A stretch of DNA of 64,000 nucleotides from Flaccisagitta enflata (GCA_965153355.1 OZ231128.1:8308001-8372000); one strand, 5' to 3'; counted from the stretch's first letter, positions 12,671 through 23,155 are shown. Translations and numbers: made by a program. Notes: generated from the letters alone by a model not told the origin.

Positions 12671-13136
12671 AAACTGAGTTAGGCCAAGGGAGCAAAGTGA
12701 GCTAAGGGGATGACATTTCACTTTAAAGGAAGATGATTATCATTTTACATAAAACATTGTGTAATAACTTTGCATGATGTGCACTGTAATATCAAAAGAT
12801 CAAAGATTCAGAACATTTGTTCAGAGGAAATGTAAACCACATATCAAATTATGTAATGAGCAGTCGCGTGCTGAGTGTTGGCTCTTCTTTTACTTAAGAC
12901 CTTAATCACATAAGTGCAAAATCACATAATCACTACTTTTAAATGACCATAAACTGACTTTAAAGGATTTCATTAAAAAGTGTCAAATCAACCGCCCGAT
13001 AAACTAACCGACAGATCAACTCATTATGTTGCATGACCATGAGTGCAATATGAACAGAAATCAGCTTACTGTGTAGTTTTCAAAGCAATCTGCTTTTGAA
13101 ATTGTTAGGTCTCAACGGGACCTGCATATGATACTC
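12671..13136. other. No gene seen
   Basis: Unique AT-rich sequence; nothing recognised. Confidence 0.5.
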
Positions 13137-13343
13137 GGGTGTTTCAAAAAAAAAATAAAGTATCTTTGATCAGCTCATCCTCATCAGGGGGCATGGGGGA
13201 ACAAATTATAAGACACTTACCGTTTTTCTTTTTTTCAATTTCGTCCATCTTCCGTTTTTTTAGCAAGAAAAACTACTTTTTACGCTTATATATTCCCAGC
13301 GCGTCTTCGTCATTTCGATTTTCGCGACCAGCGTTCATTTTTT
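13137..13343 (-). repeat. Family E segment: promoter plus first exon-like unit, copy 1
   Basis: Read on the minus strand: TATATAAG (13292-13285), then ATG at 13248, nine codons (Met-Asp-Glu-Ile-Glu-Lys-Lys-Lys-Asn), then a consensus donor GTAAGT at 13220. The same arrangement occurs at 26848-27043 on plus at about 90-95% identity by eye. Similarity stops abruptly on both sides. It looks like a duplicated gene 5' end or the leader of a mobile element. No downstream exon was found. Confidence 0.75.
13285..13292 (-). promoter_or_regulatory. TATA-box-like TATATAAG
   Basis: Lies about 36-40 bases upstream of the minus-strand ATG at 13248 in family E copy 1. Copy 2 has TATAAAAG at the same place, so the box is maintained in both copies. 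Confidence 0.5.
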
Positions 13344-13619
13344 CATGTTCTTATGAATGAAACCCAAACCAGATGTAACAAATAAACTAATTCGGCTAAG
13401 AGAATGACCAAGGCGTAGCAATGGAAGAAAAGACTGATGCAGGATAATACGTACGTAAGTTTGGCAAAGTAGAAATGCCCTTACAGCATCATGCAAATTA
13501 AGGGAAATGAGTTAATTACTCGTAGACTCTTGGCGCTCACGATTTCATCGCAAGCGAAGCGAAGGTGAAGTCACTGGTTGCGAAATAACATATTTCAGAA
13601 TCACAGTTACGGGCTGCTC

Positions 13620-13765
13620 TTTTTAGTTGCGGACACGCAACTCTATAAGAGGCTTTGTCCGTCCGTCCGTCCGTAACGCACGAGTCGTAAAGTGGGAAAA
13701 CGCGCATCTCCGCCCCTGCCCACCCATTCGCAACTGGTATTGGCCGTGTATTCGGCCTTGTTTTT
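13620..13765 (+). mobile_element. Family A element, GCGGAC subfamily
   Basis: The head hairpin is AGTTGCGGACACGCAACT, followed by CTATAAGAGGCTTTGTCCG, GTCC repeats, CGCCCCTGCCCACCCATT, a third arm TTCGCAACTGG, and the end GTATTCGGCCTTGTTTTTA. It differs from the CTACACCCCGC subfamily in both head and arms, with the arms changed together. Confidence 0.88.
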
Positions 13766-13924
13766 AGATGCGTCATCGCATCTCTATAAGAGGGTCTGTC
13801 CGTCCGTCCGTCGGTCCGTCCGTCCGTCGGTCCGTCCGTCGGTCCGTCCGTCCGTCTGTCCGTCCGTTACGCCTCTTCTAATATCACGCAGATGACGCAT
13901 CTAGTTGCCCAATCGGGCTTGTTT
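13763..13924 (+). mobile_element. Family A element, GATGCGTC subfamily
   Basis: Starts at the tail of the previous copy. The head hairpin is AGATGCGTCATCGCATCT, then CTATAAGAGGGTCTGTCC, a long GTCC/GTCG array, a third arm GATGACGCATCT, and the end CAATCGGGCTTGTTTA. All three arms carry the new sequence, so pairing is kept. Confidence 0.85.
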
Positions 13925-14214
13925 ATCGGAAACAAATGGTTTGATTCCTTGCGCGGAAGGTTAGATCTCATTCCAAGAAGGCTGGACAACGGAGTCTGGA
14001 TGTCAAAAAAAACGGAAGCAAAATAAAACAAAAAACAACATCAACAAAAAAAAACAATTCAAAACAAAACAATAACAATGGCCCCGCGATCAGGAAAATA
14101 ACAACGAACTCCCACGTAAAGGTTGTAGAATTTTTAAGTTATACCAACAAAGACGGCTGTCGCTGACTGGAAAAAAAGAAACACGGACTGGAAAAATGTC
14201 GTGACCCGACTATA

Positions 14215-14471
14215 AGATCTTTTGATCGTGTGCTGCGCGATTCTATAAGCCACTTTTTGGTAGGTCCGTCGATCCGTCGGTTGGTTGGTCGGTCACCAAA
14301 CTGTTTTAAAGGCTTTTTAAAGCGCTTTTTATGTCTGAATGATAGAAAAGAAACTTTGTGTAGTAAATAGCCATTTCAAATGTCTTTTTAAAAAAAAATG
14401 TTTGTCTGTCTTTCTGCCTGACTTTTTTTGAAATTGCCGACGCACGCGACTAAGGACTAATGACCTTGTTT
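14215..14471 (+). mobile_element. Family A element, divergent
   Basis: The head GATCGTGTGCTGCGCGATTC is followed by TATAAGCCAC, a GTCC/GTTGGTC tract, a body unlike other copies, a third arm CGCACGCGACT and the end ATGACCTTGTTT. Confidence 0.65.
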
Positions 14472-14620
14472 CTTTTTAGTTGCGGACACGCAACTCTATA
14501 AGAGGCTTTAAACGTCCGTTGGTCGTTTTAAATACTTTTTGTGTATGTTTATGTATGAAGGATGGGGGTTGGAGTGTGGATGGAGGTTGGATGTCCCTGC
14601 CCACCCATCCGCAACGATAT
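14472..14620 (+). mobile_element. Family A element, GCGGAC subfamily, truncated
   Basis: The head AGTTGCGGACACGCAACT and CTATAAGAGGCTTTAAACG are intact, and the third-arm region CCCACCCATCCGCAAC is recognisable. The right end is lost or diverged before the next element at 14719. It sits head-to-tail after the copy at 14215. Confidence 0.7.
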
Positions 14621-14718
14621 TGTGACCCCGTGTCATTTGTTTCTTTTCTTATTTGTCCATTCTCTTCATGGTTTGTGCTAGATCGATCAAATGCGGGGTG
14701 ACCATGTAACACTTTTTT

Positions 14719-16050
14719 GTCCGCGACGGAATATCATTCCGACGCGGACTATAATTCAAGGCGGGTGGGTGTCGTCGTCGTCGTCGGCGTTGTCGTCGTC
14801 GTTGTCGTAACGGATTTTAAAAAATGGATAACTTTTTTATGCTTTGACCGATTTGGTTCATATTTGGTGGGAAGTTGTGCTAGGGTAAGGCGCTTTACAT
14901 CCTATCCGATTTTTGCGATCCGACCAACCCAACCGGCCCAACCAGCCTACCGGCCTAAAAGTGAAAAACGTGCATAACTTTGGCATTTTTCAACCGATTT
15001 GGCTGAAATTTGGTATGGAGTCTCTAAATGGAAGGACTCAACATGTGTATGTGATTTATATGCATTTGAGCATGCTAACCGGCCAAACCGACCTACCACC
15101 CAACCAGCCAACCGGCCTAAAAGTGAAAAACTCGCATAACTTTGGCATTTTTCAACAAATTTGGTTGAAACTTGGTATGGGGTCTCTAAATGGAAGAACT
15201 CAACATATGCGCACTATTTATCCTGTCAAACCAGCCTACCACCCAACCAGCCTACCGGCCTAAAAGTGAAAAACGTGCATAACTTTGGCATTTTTCAACC
15301 GATTTGGTTGAAATTTGGTATGGAGTCTCTAAATGGAAGGACTCAACATGTGTATGTGATTTATATGCATTTGAGCATGCTAACCGGCTAAACTGACCTA
15401 CCACCCAACTAGCCAACCAGCCCAAAAATGAAAAACTTGCTTAACTTTGTCATTTTTCAACTAAATTGGTTGAAACTTGGTATTGGGTCTCTAAATGGAA
15501 GAACTCAACATATGCGCACTATTTATCCTGTCAAACCAGCCTACCACCCAACCAGCCTACCAACCAAAAAGTGATAAATGTGCATATCTTTGGCGTTTTT
15601 CAACCAATTTGGTTGAAATTTGGTATGGAGTCTCTAAATGGAAGGACTCAACACATGTATGTGATATATTTATGTTTGAGCATGCTAACCGGCCAAATCA
15701 ACCTACCACCCAACCAGCTTACCGGCCTAAAAGTAAAAACTTACATAAATTGGACATTTTTCAACCAAATTGGTTGAAACTTGGTATGGAGTCTCTAAAT
15801 GGAAGAACTCAACATACGCACACTATTTATCTAAACCAGCCTACCACCCAACCACCCTACTAGCCTAAAAGTGAAAAACGTGCATAACTTTGTCATTTTT
15901 CAATGGATTTGCATGAAACTTTGCATGAAACTTTGTATGGCGGCTCTAAATGTAAAGACTTATAGTTTTGGCGAACTTACAGGGTTAGCGATCTTTTGGT
16001 CATAGCGATCTTACGGAATTGGTGATCTTTAACCCCCTTCCGTCGCGGAC
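14719..16050 (+). mobile_element. Inverted-terminus element GTCCGCGACGG with internal roughly 150-bp repeats, copy 1
   Basis: Terminal inverted repeats are GTCCGCGACGGA at 14719 and TCCGTCGCGGAC ending at 16050. A GTCGTCGTTGTC tract (14770-14810) follows the left end. The body (about 14930-15950) is a tandem array of roughly 150-bp units containing CTAACCGGCCAAACC, CCTACCACCCAACCAGCC, AACTTTGGCATTTTTCAA and GGAGTCTCTAAATGGAAG. A shorter reverse copy is at 38900-39709. No transposase and no clear target duplication were seen. Confidence 0.85.
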
Positions 16051-16185
16051 CCAGATACTGTTCAGATTTTTTAAGGATAATTCTCATGGTGTTGAAAGTT
16101 TTAAATGGCACATTGTTTAATACTTATTTAATACTATTGTTGATGATTAAAATTCTCAATTAAACAAAAGCAGCCCAAAGGCAGT

Positions 16186-16790
16186 AAGTGGTCAGCAGTA
16201 CCCGTGCCCTGCTTGTGTATTGTGTGATTTAAGTTGAGGGGGAGCAGGGCAGCGGCCCCAAAGGGGACGAAGTCCTGTAGAACACGGGCAATGTGTTCGT
16301 CCGTCCCTCCGTTCGTCCCCCCCGCCTCATCCTCAGGGCTTCGACTCCTTTGGGGCCTATTCTGACTCAAATTCTGCCAAATAGCCCAAATCCAAGCAAT
16401 GTGGCCCAAATCTTAGCAAAATGGCCCAAATCCAAGCATATTGGCCCCATTTCAAGCAAAATGGTTAAAATCTGGTCAGAATCTAGGTATCAGAGGCCAC
16501 AATACAGGTCTAAGGGGCCAAAATGATGGACTTTGGGCTAGAATTGGGGTTTTCTGGCCAGATTTAGGCCATTTTGCTTGAGATTGGGCCATTATGCTTG
16601 GATTTGGGTCATTTTGCTCAGATTTGGGCCATATTGCTTGGATTTGGGCTATTTGGCAGAATTTGGGTCAAAATAGGCCCCAAAGGAGACAGAGCTCTGA
16701 GGGTGAGGGGGGGGGGGGGCGGTCGTACGTATGGACGAACAGATTTCCCCTGTGTCCTACAGGACTTGGTTCCCTTTGGGGCCACTGCCC
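16186..16790. mobile_element. Family D element, copy 2, with inverted internal minisatellite
   Basis: The left arm (GGGCAGCGGCCCCAAAGGGG, then GAAGTCCTGTAGAACACGGG) begins about 16249. The inverted right arm ends about 16790 (GTCCTACAGGACTTGGTTCC ... GGGGCCACTGCCC). The internal units also mirror each other: CCCAAATCCAAGCA in the left half and TGCTTGGATTTGGG in the right half. The whole element could fold into one long hairpin. The outer GGTCAGCAGTACCCGTGCCC segment precedes it, as in copy 1. Confidence 0.82.
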
Positions 16791-16994
16791 AAAAAAACTG
16801 TTCAATTGGAGAAATTTTCTTGATAATTCTTTCATGTCTTATCGGCTTTGTAAGTGAATTATCAAACTTTTCCTTCATTGGACAGTAGTTTTAATTCAAA
16901 CACATCAAGGTTTTTATTAATCTCTTCATCAGTCTCCCAATGCGTAGTTTACAATCACAGAAACAAGGCGGTGTGCTGGGCGTTATTAATTCTT

Positions 16995-17232
16995 AGACGA
17001 ATCCCTAGCTCCATCAGATCTATCCCTAGCTCTATCAAACCTATCCCGAGCTCTATCAGACCTATCCCGAGCCTTATCAGGCCTATTTCTAGCTCTATCA
17101 GACCTATTCCGAGCTCTATCAGACTTATTCCGGGCTCTATCAGACCTATCCCAAGCTCTATCAGACCTATCTCTACACCTATCCGACCTATCACCAGACC
17201 TATCCGACGTATCCCCAGCTCAATCAGACCTA
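16995..17232. repeat. 21-bp tandem repeat (CTATCAGACCTATCCCGAG)
   Basis: About eleven units. The period is divisible by three, which yields a Pro-Ile-Ser-Arg open frame on plus and a Gly-Ile-Leu frame on minus. Neither is supported as a gene. Confidence 0.88.
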
Positions 17233-17329
17233 ACCGTAGCTGATTATTTTAGTGAATGAAATGACGAGTATCAATGATGTACAAAATGAGTTTTCAAATG
17301 ATTTCAAGCATTTTTAGCGATTTTTCATT

Positions 17330-17545
17330 CGAGCGTGACCGACGGCTGGATAGACGGACAGAACCTCTTATAGAGGTGCTACGGCGCATTTGGGAATCAT
17401 CCTAGCATATTTCTGAATCATTTCCAATGATTTTTGCTTCCTTTGAGATTTTCAACTCGAGCGTGACGCGACCGCCCGACCGACCAACCAACCAACCGAC
17501 AGACAGAGCTAGTTATAGATGTACTATGGCGCACCTAAAAATTCA
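17330..17545 (-). mobile_element. Two family A-like terminal fragments
   Basis: Both read GAGCGTGAC, then a GACCGAC/GACGGAC microsatellite, then CTTATAGAGGTGCTACGGCGCAT (17380s) or GTTATAGATGTACTATGGCGCA (17510s). The head hairpins are degenerate, and the element ends are not delimited. Confidence 0.5.
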
Positions 17546-17798
17546 TTGTAACAGATAACATTGGAATGCTTGAAGAAGAATTTTTCTTGAAGCTTAGGGA
17601 CTCAAAGGATCTTTTAGGGCGCAAAGTAGGGCGAAGTAAAAAGAATTAATCTTCTTTTATGACAATTAATTTGTGTCAATCAAAAATGAAGTAATGCGGG
17701 GTTATTAATCAATTATGCCGCCCTCTCCTCCCCTTCCTACACAGACACATGCGCGTCGCGTTAACTGACTTTTCAACTTGAGCGTGACAAACAAAGTG

Positions 17799-17837
<39 letters not shown>

Positions 17838-18100
17838 AAATCAAGGCTTAGCGTTAAGACGTGTCCTTGAAATAATTTTGAGAGCCAATTCCCATTATTT
17901 CGTTTTTCTCCTTAATTTCTTCGATACCTTCCTACGGAAATGTCCGCATCATGAGCTGAGCCAACATTAATAACGAGATCGCGCTATAAAGCTCAAACGC
18001 CGCCAGATAAATTCGCAAAGAGAAAAAAAGGAAAAAAAAAGAAAAAAAAAAAAAAAAAAAAAAAAAAGAACACCGAAATCAAGCGAGCAACGAAATTGCG
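17546..18100. other. Retrotransposon upstream region with (CT)n and poly-A
   Basis: Contains a short (CT)n at 17802-17836 and an A-rich stretch at 18018-18067 just before the ORF1 start. This may include the retrotransposon 5' UTR, but its 5' boundary cannot be set without other copies. Confidence 0.5.
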
Positions 18101-19545
18101 ATGGGGAAGCCGCCGGAGTTGCGTACGAACGACGTCTGTTCTGAAAGAGCCAAGAAATTAATTGAAGACGTGAATAAAATAGCAGAGGGTAGCATCTACG
18201 TCTACCAATGGAATGTCGACAAGTCCGATGTTTCTCCACTCGGTCTCTTTATTGATCCTAGCAAAGTCAAGTCCGCTTGTGATGCTCTTGTAAAAATGGG
18301 GTCATCAAAGTCAGATCTCTCGAATGGAAATGGTTTCAAGTTTGATTTGAATTCAGTCACGGGTTTCCAGGGTTCGCACATGGAAATCTACAATTCGGGC
18401 AAAATCCAGGTCAAGTGGGCCAAACAGGCAAAGACAAGAAATACGCCAGATTTTATCACTACCTCTTTCTTGGACGTAGTCGACAGTCTCGCAAAAGTGT
18501 TAAAGAAGCCAAGTACCTCGTCGACGGAGCACTCTGATGACGTCAGCGACACCAACGCCAAAAACGCCAATGTCAACCCAAATTCTAATGCCAATGCAGA
18601 CGAAGCCAAAAGCGCCAATGAAACAGAAATCCCACATCAAGTCACTTACAACGTAATGCCAATCATTCTCAAGAACCGCGTTGATTCTGATATCAAACGC
18701 AATCCAAAGGCACTTTTCTCAATCCTCCATGAATTGAAACCCGATGCCAATTTCAAGGAAATCAAAGTATTGCAGTCGGGGGATATCAAAGTTACTGGCG
18801 CATCTCCACGTGATTTTGGAATTTTACGTCAAGATTGGCCAATCCATGAGACGCATGGAAAAATTACGCCAATGCTTCCCCAGGAAAAATCGGTTGACCA
18901 ACCTGTTTTGGTTTTAGGCTTGCCTTTGTCGATCTCCAAGGAAGAAATTGAGGAAAACTTGGCTGAGGTGAATCTTTTCCCCAAGAACGTGGAGCGTTTC
19001 AATGTCAAAGGCTCTCAAGAAAAGTCAACAACAGTAAAGATCACCTTTTCATCGAAAGAGCAAAAAGACAAATTGCTTCATGACCGCTTTTGCATCTACC
19101 ACCAAATATTCAACGTAGTCGACTTTCTTCTTGATCCAGAGGTGATTCAGTGCTACAGGTGCCAGGATTTTGGCCATCAATACTGGGGCTGCACGGCTAG
19201 GTGCCAAAAATGTCTCCGATGTGGGGAGGATCATCGAGTCAGAGAGTGCCCCCATGACAGAAACAGCCCACGATGTGCAAACTGCAACGGCCAACATGCC
19301 GCTAATTACCGCGGCTGTGCTGCGTATAAGGCGGCGGTTGTAGCAGAAAAGCAGAAGCAGAGAGGCAACAATGAGGAAAATCACGTCAACAACGCCAATC
19401 ACAGCAACATCAGCAGCAATCCCAGCAACAACAACCACATCATCAACAACCAAGATGGCGCCTTTGGTCGGATTGGAGGTGGTGGCGGCGAAGGTGGCGG
19501 TGGTGGTGACGGCGGCAGTGGCGTTGGTGGCGGCCGCAGTGGCGT

Positions 19546-19589
<44 letters not shown>

Positions 19590-20086
19590 ACGGCAGTGGT
19601 GGCGATGGCAGTGGCGTTGGTGTTGGAGGTAGCGGTGTTGGTAGTGGAGGTGGTAGAGGCTACATTCGCGGCGGCGGTGGCTGCAACGACGTCGGCGATG
19701 GCGGCGGTGGCTGCAGTGGTGGAGGTGGAAGTGGCGGCGGCAGCAGCGCAGATGTCATGACGGAGTTCCCAAGCCTGACCCAGTCATCATTGCAGCCGAT
19801 GATTGAGGGCCTTTCTCTATGTATCCAAATGATCGTAGAAGCTGTCAAGGATCTAATCTCTACGGGCCAAGTTATGAATGAAGCTGACAGTCGAGTGCTT
19901 GCTCAGACTTGCATCGAAACGCTCACCACTAGAAATCGAAGGGCTCCTACCAGGCCCCTGGCTCCTACGCTGTGGAGTGGGATTGTGGCTGAAAGGAATT
20001 CCCAAAACACGGATTACGTTTACTTGCAAAAAACGAACCAGAACAGAGAAGATCCGAATCAACGTCAAAGTCGCCAAGTTCTCTGA
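18101..20086 (+). CDS. Retrotransposon ORF1, gag-like nucleic-acid-binding protein
   Basis: 661 aa. Residues about 185-350 look like the RRM-like/PRE_C2HC region that precedes the knuckles in jockey-type ORF1 proteins (inference from order and spacing). Three zinc knuckles follow at about 351-406: CYRCQDFGHQYWGC (CX2CX4HX4C), CLRCGEDHRVREC (CX2CX3HX4C) and CANCNGQHAANYRGC (CX2CX3HX6C). This is the classic three-knuckle pattern for binding element RNA and forming the RNP. Residues about 456-548 are an unusual Gly-rich run from GGC/GGT repeats, which also opens an Ala-rich shadow frame. The start is the first ATG after an A-rich leader (GCGATGG context). Asn- and Ala-rich linkers lie at 150-175 and 420-450. 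No stop or frameshift breaks the frame, so the copy may be young. Confidence 0.9.
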
Positions 20087-22832
20087 AAATATCCAAATTA
20101 TCTCCGCCAATGTTAATGGTTTTAGATCAAGAGAGCAAGAAATTAGAAAGTACATAGAGAATAAAGGGAAAAATTGCATACTAGCACTAAGTGACACAAG
20201 ATTGAGAAAAGAGACTGTAGTCAGAGACATAGTTGGTTTTACAATGATACGAAATGATCGTGATTACGGAGACAAAACAGCAACTGCAGGTGGCGTAGCG
20301 ATCATTTTTCCAAAAACTTGGTCTTGTACAGAGATAAAGAAGAGAACGGTAGAAGATGAATTTGAAACTATATCGGCAATAATTCTACCGCCAGATAAAA
20401 GCTGCCCCCCGATGAAATTAACATGCATTTACAATCATCCAGGTAATCATTTTCCATTGAATGTCCTCATTGAGTCAAAAGACAACTCTTTCAATGGAAG
20501 TCCAATTGGAGGAATATTGGTTGGTGATCTCAATTGCCCACACCCCTCGTTTGGGTCAAGAACAATGAATGAGTTTGGTGCAAAGCTTTTACAGCTGCTT
20601 AATCAAGAAAACATGGTATATTTTAATGTGCAGTCCCCGACGTATTTTAGCAACTCGACAGGCGAGCAGAACACTCTTGATATGGTTATTGCAGATCCAA
20701 CAGGAAGCCGATTTGTAGATGCATGCTATGTTGACGAAGACATTGGGTCAGATCATTTGCCAGTTGTAACTTGTCTTTCACTCCAAACTAAAACTGCAAC
20801 TAGCCATAAAGTTAGTATAACAAAATGGGCAAAATCTGTAGATGCAGCTTTGGCAAAATACACGATATCTGATGACATTGAGGGAAGCATAAATGATATA
20901 AACCAGATCTTTGATGAAGCTAGGCTAAAATGTACGAGAACTGTCGGGCAAAAGCGTAAAAAACTTCCAGACGAAATTAGGTGTAATATTCAAATAAGAA
21001 AAGCACTTATGAAGAACAGGAAAACTGCAACAAGCGAAATGAGCCGCAAAATCCTCACAAAGCTATACAACCGTGTAAATCGGCGAATTCAGCAGCAAAT
21101 GCGAGAGTTGGACGAGGCGGAAATGGAACAATTATGTGATAAGATTTGTGACTCAGACAAAACATATGAGATGTGGCGGACATTCCGGAAGTACAAAAAC
21201 AAAAATAAAGGTATAGAAGAACCTGATGCACCTCTTACAACCCCTGCCGGCGTACCAACAACTAACAATGAGGAAAAGTGCAAAGAATTTGCTAGATACC
21301 TGCATTCAGTCCACCAGACTCCAGAGAATCCTATTTTTGACAGAAGCTTTAAGAAAGAAATCGATGAAAAGATCTCTAAAGAAGAGAGAAACGAAATTGT
21401 GGATAATTCTATCAAAAACATCTCAATTGCCAATCTCGATAATTTACTCAGTCTAACAAAAGCAAACTCAGCCCCGGGTGAGGATGGCATCACCTATGAC
21501 TTGATCAAGCTCTGCTCAAACTCCACTAAACAGATAATTTGCAATTTGTTCAACCTATGCCTTAGAAATAACGTCTTTCCTGATCCCTGGAAGAAGGCAA
21601 AAGTCCGCATGTTACCAAAGCCAGGGAGAGATAAAAGACAGGCAAGCAACTACAGGCCCATTTCCCTTCTCTCCTGCCTGGGAAAGCTTTTTGAGAGGTA
21701 TATCTATGCGCATCTCTTAGAGGAACTGAACGCCAAGAATTTTCTTAATGTCAATCAAGCGGGTTTTGTGAAAGGCCGATCAACACAAGAGCATGTATTC
21801 AGGCTAGCTCAAGGCGTCAGCAATGGTTTCAAGAGAAGAGACTGCACCTTAGGCCTTTTTCTTGACGTCAAAGCCGCTTTTGACGCTGTTTGGAAGAACG
21901 GCTTAAAGCACAAAATAAACCAAATTGGCCTCAGTAAGCAAATGGAAAATCTACTACATTCTTTCCTCGACAATCGAACACTGAGAGTTTTTGCAGATGG
22001 AGTTTGGTCAGAAGTCGTTGAGCTTCTAGCAGGGACACCCCAGGGGTCTTGCATTTCACCAATTTTATACCTAATCTATGTGAATGACATGACAGACGTC
22101 CTAAACCTTTCAAGAATTTCCGCATCACAATTTGCGGATGACACAGGACTTTGGGTGACAAGCAAGTCAGCTATGGCTGCATTCGATATCATGCAAGAGG
22201 AGACAGCAAAAGTTGAACAGTGGTGTAAAAAATGGCAAGTAACACTCAGTCCGCTAAAATCAAAACTTGTTCTTTTCACAAAGTGCCCTCGCCACAAGGA
22301 AGAATTAGTCGATGGTCGTGCAATTAAGCTCTTCAAGGAATCTGTAACTCTTGTGAATGAAGCAGAATTTTTAGGTGTAATATTTGACTCAAGATTGACG
22401 TGGGAACCACAGACAAGGAAAATAGTTGAAAGATCTTACCAACGTCTAAACCTCCTTCGCGTGATTTCGGCAACGGCAAATCGAAAGAACCCAACTGTAT
22501 TGGCTACTCTGTACAAGTCAACAATCAGATCTATCTTCGAACACTCATCCATCTGTCTAATAAATGCAGCGGAGGCGCACATCCAGAAGTTACAACTAAT
22601 CCAAAACCAGGCACTAAGAGTCATTCTAAATACTCCATCCTACGTAACGATTAAAGATCTACATGATTGCAGTGGTCTACCAATGATCAAAAGCCATCTC
22701 ACTGACTACGCACGAAATCGCATATCGTCCATGAAGCGAAATTCTCCAATAATCGGAAGTGTGATCCAAGAATATGACATGGTCAAACACATTAGAGAAA
22801 ACGCATCAGCCCTTGACGTAATAGCACGGTGA
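19878..22832 (+). CDS. Retrotransposon ORF2, endonuclease and reverse transcriptase
   Basis: Open for 984 codons from the ATG at 19878. That ATG lies 209 bases inside ORF1, and recognisable protein begins only at about residue 69, where ORF1 stops. ORF2 may therefore start by overlap or by reinitiation. Endonuclease (EEP fold): SANVNGF (76-82), SDTRL (105-109, Asp where the catalytic Glu normally lies), GGVAIIF, GDLNCPHPS (about 216) and SDHLPV (about 290). Reverse transcriptase: SAPGEDG (about 530), NYRPISLLSCLGKLFE, NQAGFVKGRST, FLDVKAAFDAVW (Asp about 663), GTPQGSCISPILY and QFADD (Asp 754/755), then WCKKWQVTLSPLKSK and FLGVIFDSRLTW. All RT metal-binding Asp residues are present. The product should nick target DNA and prime reverse transcription there. 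It ends at a TGA just before (CAA)n. Confidence 0.93.
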   Translation: MKLTVECLLRLASKRSPLEIEGLLPGPWLLRCGVGLWLKGIPKTRITFTCKKRTRTEKIRINVKVAKFSENIQIISANVNGFRSREQEIRKYIENKGKNCILALSDTRLRKETVVRDIVGFTMIRNDRDYGDKTATAGGVAIIFPKTWSCTEIKKRTVEDEFETISAIILPPDKSCPPMKLTCIYNHPGNHFPLNVLIESKDNSFNGSPIGGILVGDLNCPHPSFGSRTMNEFGAKLLQLLNQENMVYFNVQSPTYFSNSTGEQNTLDMVIADPTGSRFVDACYVDEDIGSDHLPVVTCLSLQTKTATSHKVSITKWAKSVDAALAKYTISDDIEGSINDINQIFDEARLKCTRTVGQKRKKLPDEIRCNIQIRKALMKNRKTATSEMSRKILTKLYNRVNRRIQQQMRELDEAEMEQLCDKICDSDKTYEMWRTFRKYKNKNKGIEEPDAPLTTPAGVPTTNNEEKCKEFARYLHSVHQTPENPIFDRSFKKEIDEKISKEERNEIVDNSIKNISIANLDNLLSLTKANSAPGEDGITYDLIKLCSNSTKQIICNLFNLCLRNNVFPDPWKKAKVRMLPKPGRDKRQASNYRPISLLSCLGKLFERYIYAHLLEELNAKNFLNVNQAGFVKGRSTQEHVFRLAQGVSNGFKRRDCTLGLFLDVKAAFDAVWKNGLKHKINQIGLSKQMENLLHSFLDNRTLRVFADGVWSEVVELLAGTPQGSCISPILYLIYVNDMTDVLNLSRISASQFADDTGLWVTSKSAMAAFDIMQEETAKVEQWCKKWQVTLSPLKSKLVLFTKCPRHKEELVDGRAIKLFKESVTLVNEAEFLGVIFDSRLTWEPQTRKIVERSYQRLNLLRVISATANRKNPTVLATLYKSTIRSIFEHSSICLINAAEAHIQKLQLIQNQALRVILNTPSYVTIKDLHDCSGLPMIKSHLTDYARNRISSMKRNSPIIGSVIQEYDMVKHIRENASALDVIAR

Positions 22833-22856
22833 AATAGAAAATCAAGCCTTTCTGGA

Positions 22857-22872
22857 AACAACAACAACAACC

Positions 22873-22940
<68 letters not shown>

Positions 22941-22982
22941 AGCAACAACAACAATAGCAACAACAACAACAACAACAATAGC

Positions 22983-23059
<77 letters not shown>

Positions 23060-23079
23060 CGAGAATGACGACAACAATG

Positions 23080-23151
<72 letters not shown>

Positions 23152-23155
23152 GAAA
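22857..23155. repeat. (CAA)n microsatellite in the retrotransposon tail
   Basis: About 95 CAA units with CAATAG and GACAATGAC interruptions, starting about 25 bases after the ORF2 stop. Confidence 0.96.

Noticed and set aside
13692-13895. Pro-Ser-Val-Arg repeat frames (also at 5956, 16293, 54286 and others)
   Set aside because: They come from the GTCC/GTCG microsatellite inside family A elements and recur wherever that element lies.
19371-19760. Ala/Val-rich 129-codon frame resembling an antifreeze-like protein
   Set aside because: It is the +1 shadow of the GGC-repeat part of retrotransposon ORF1.
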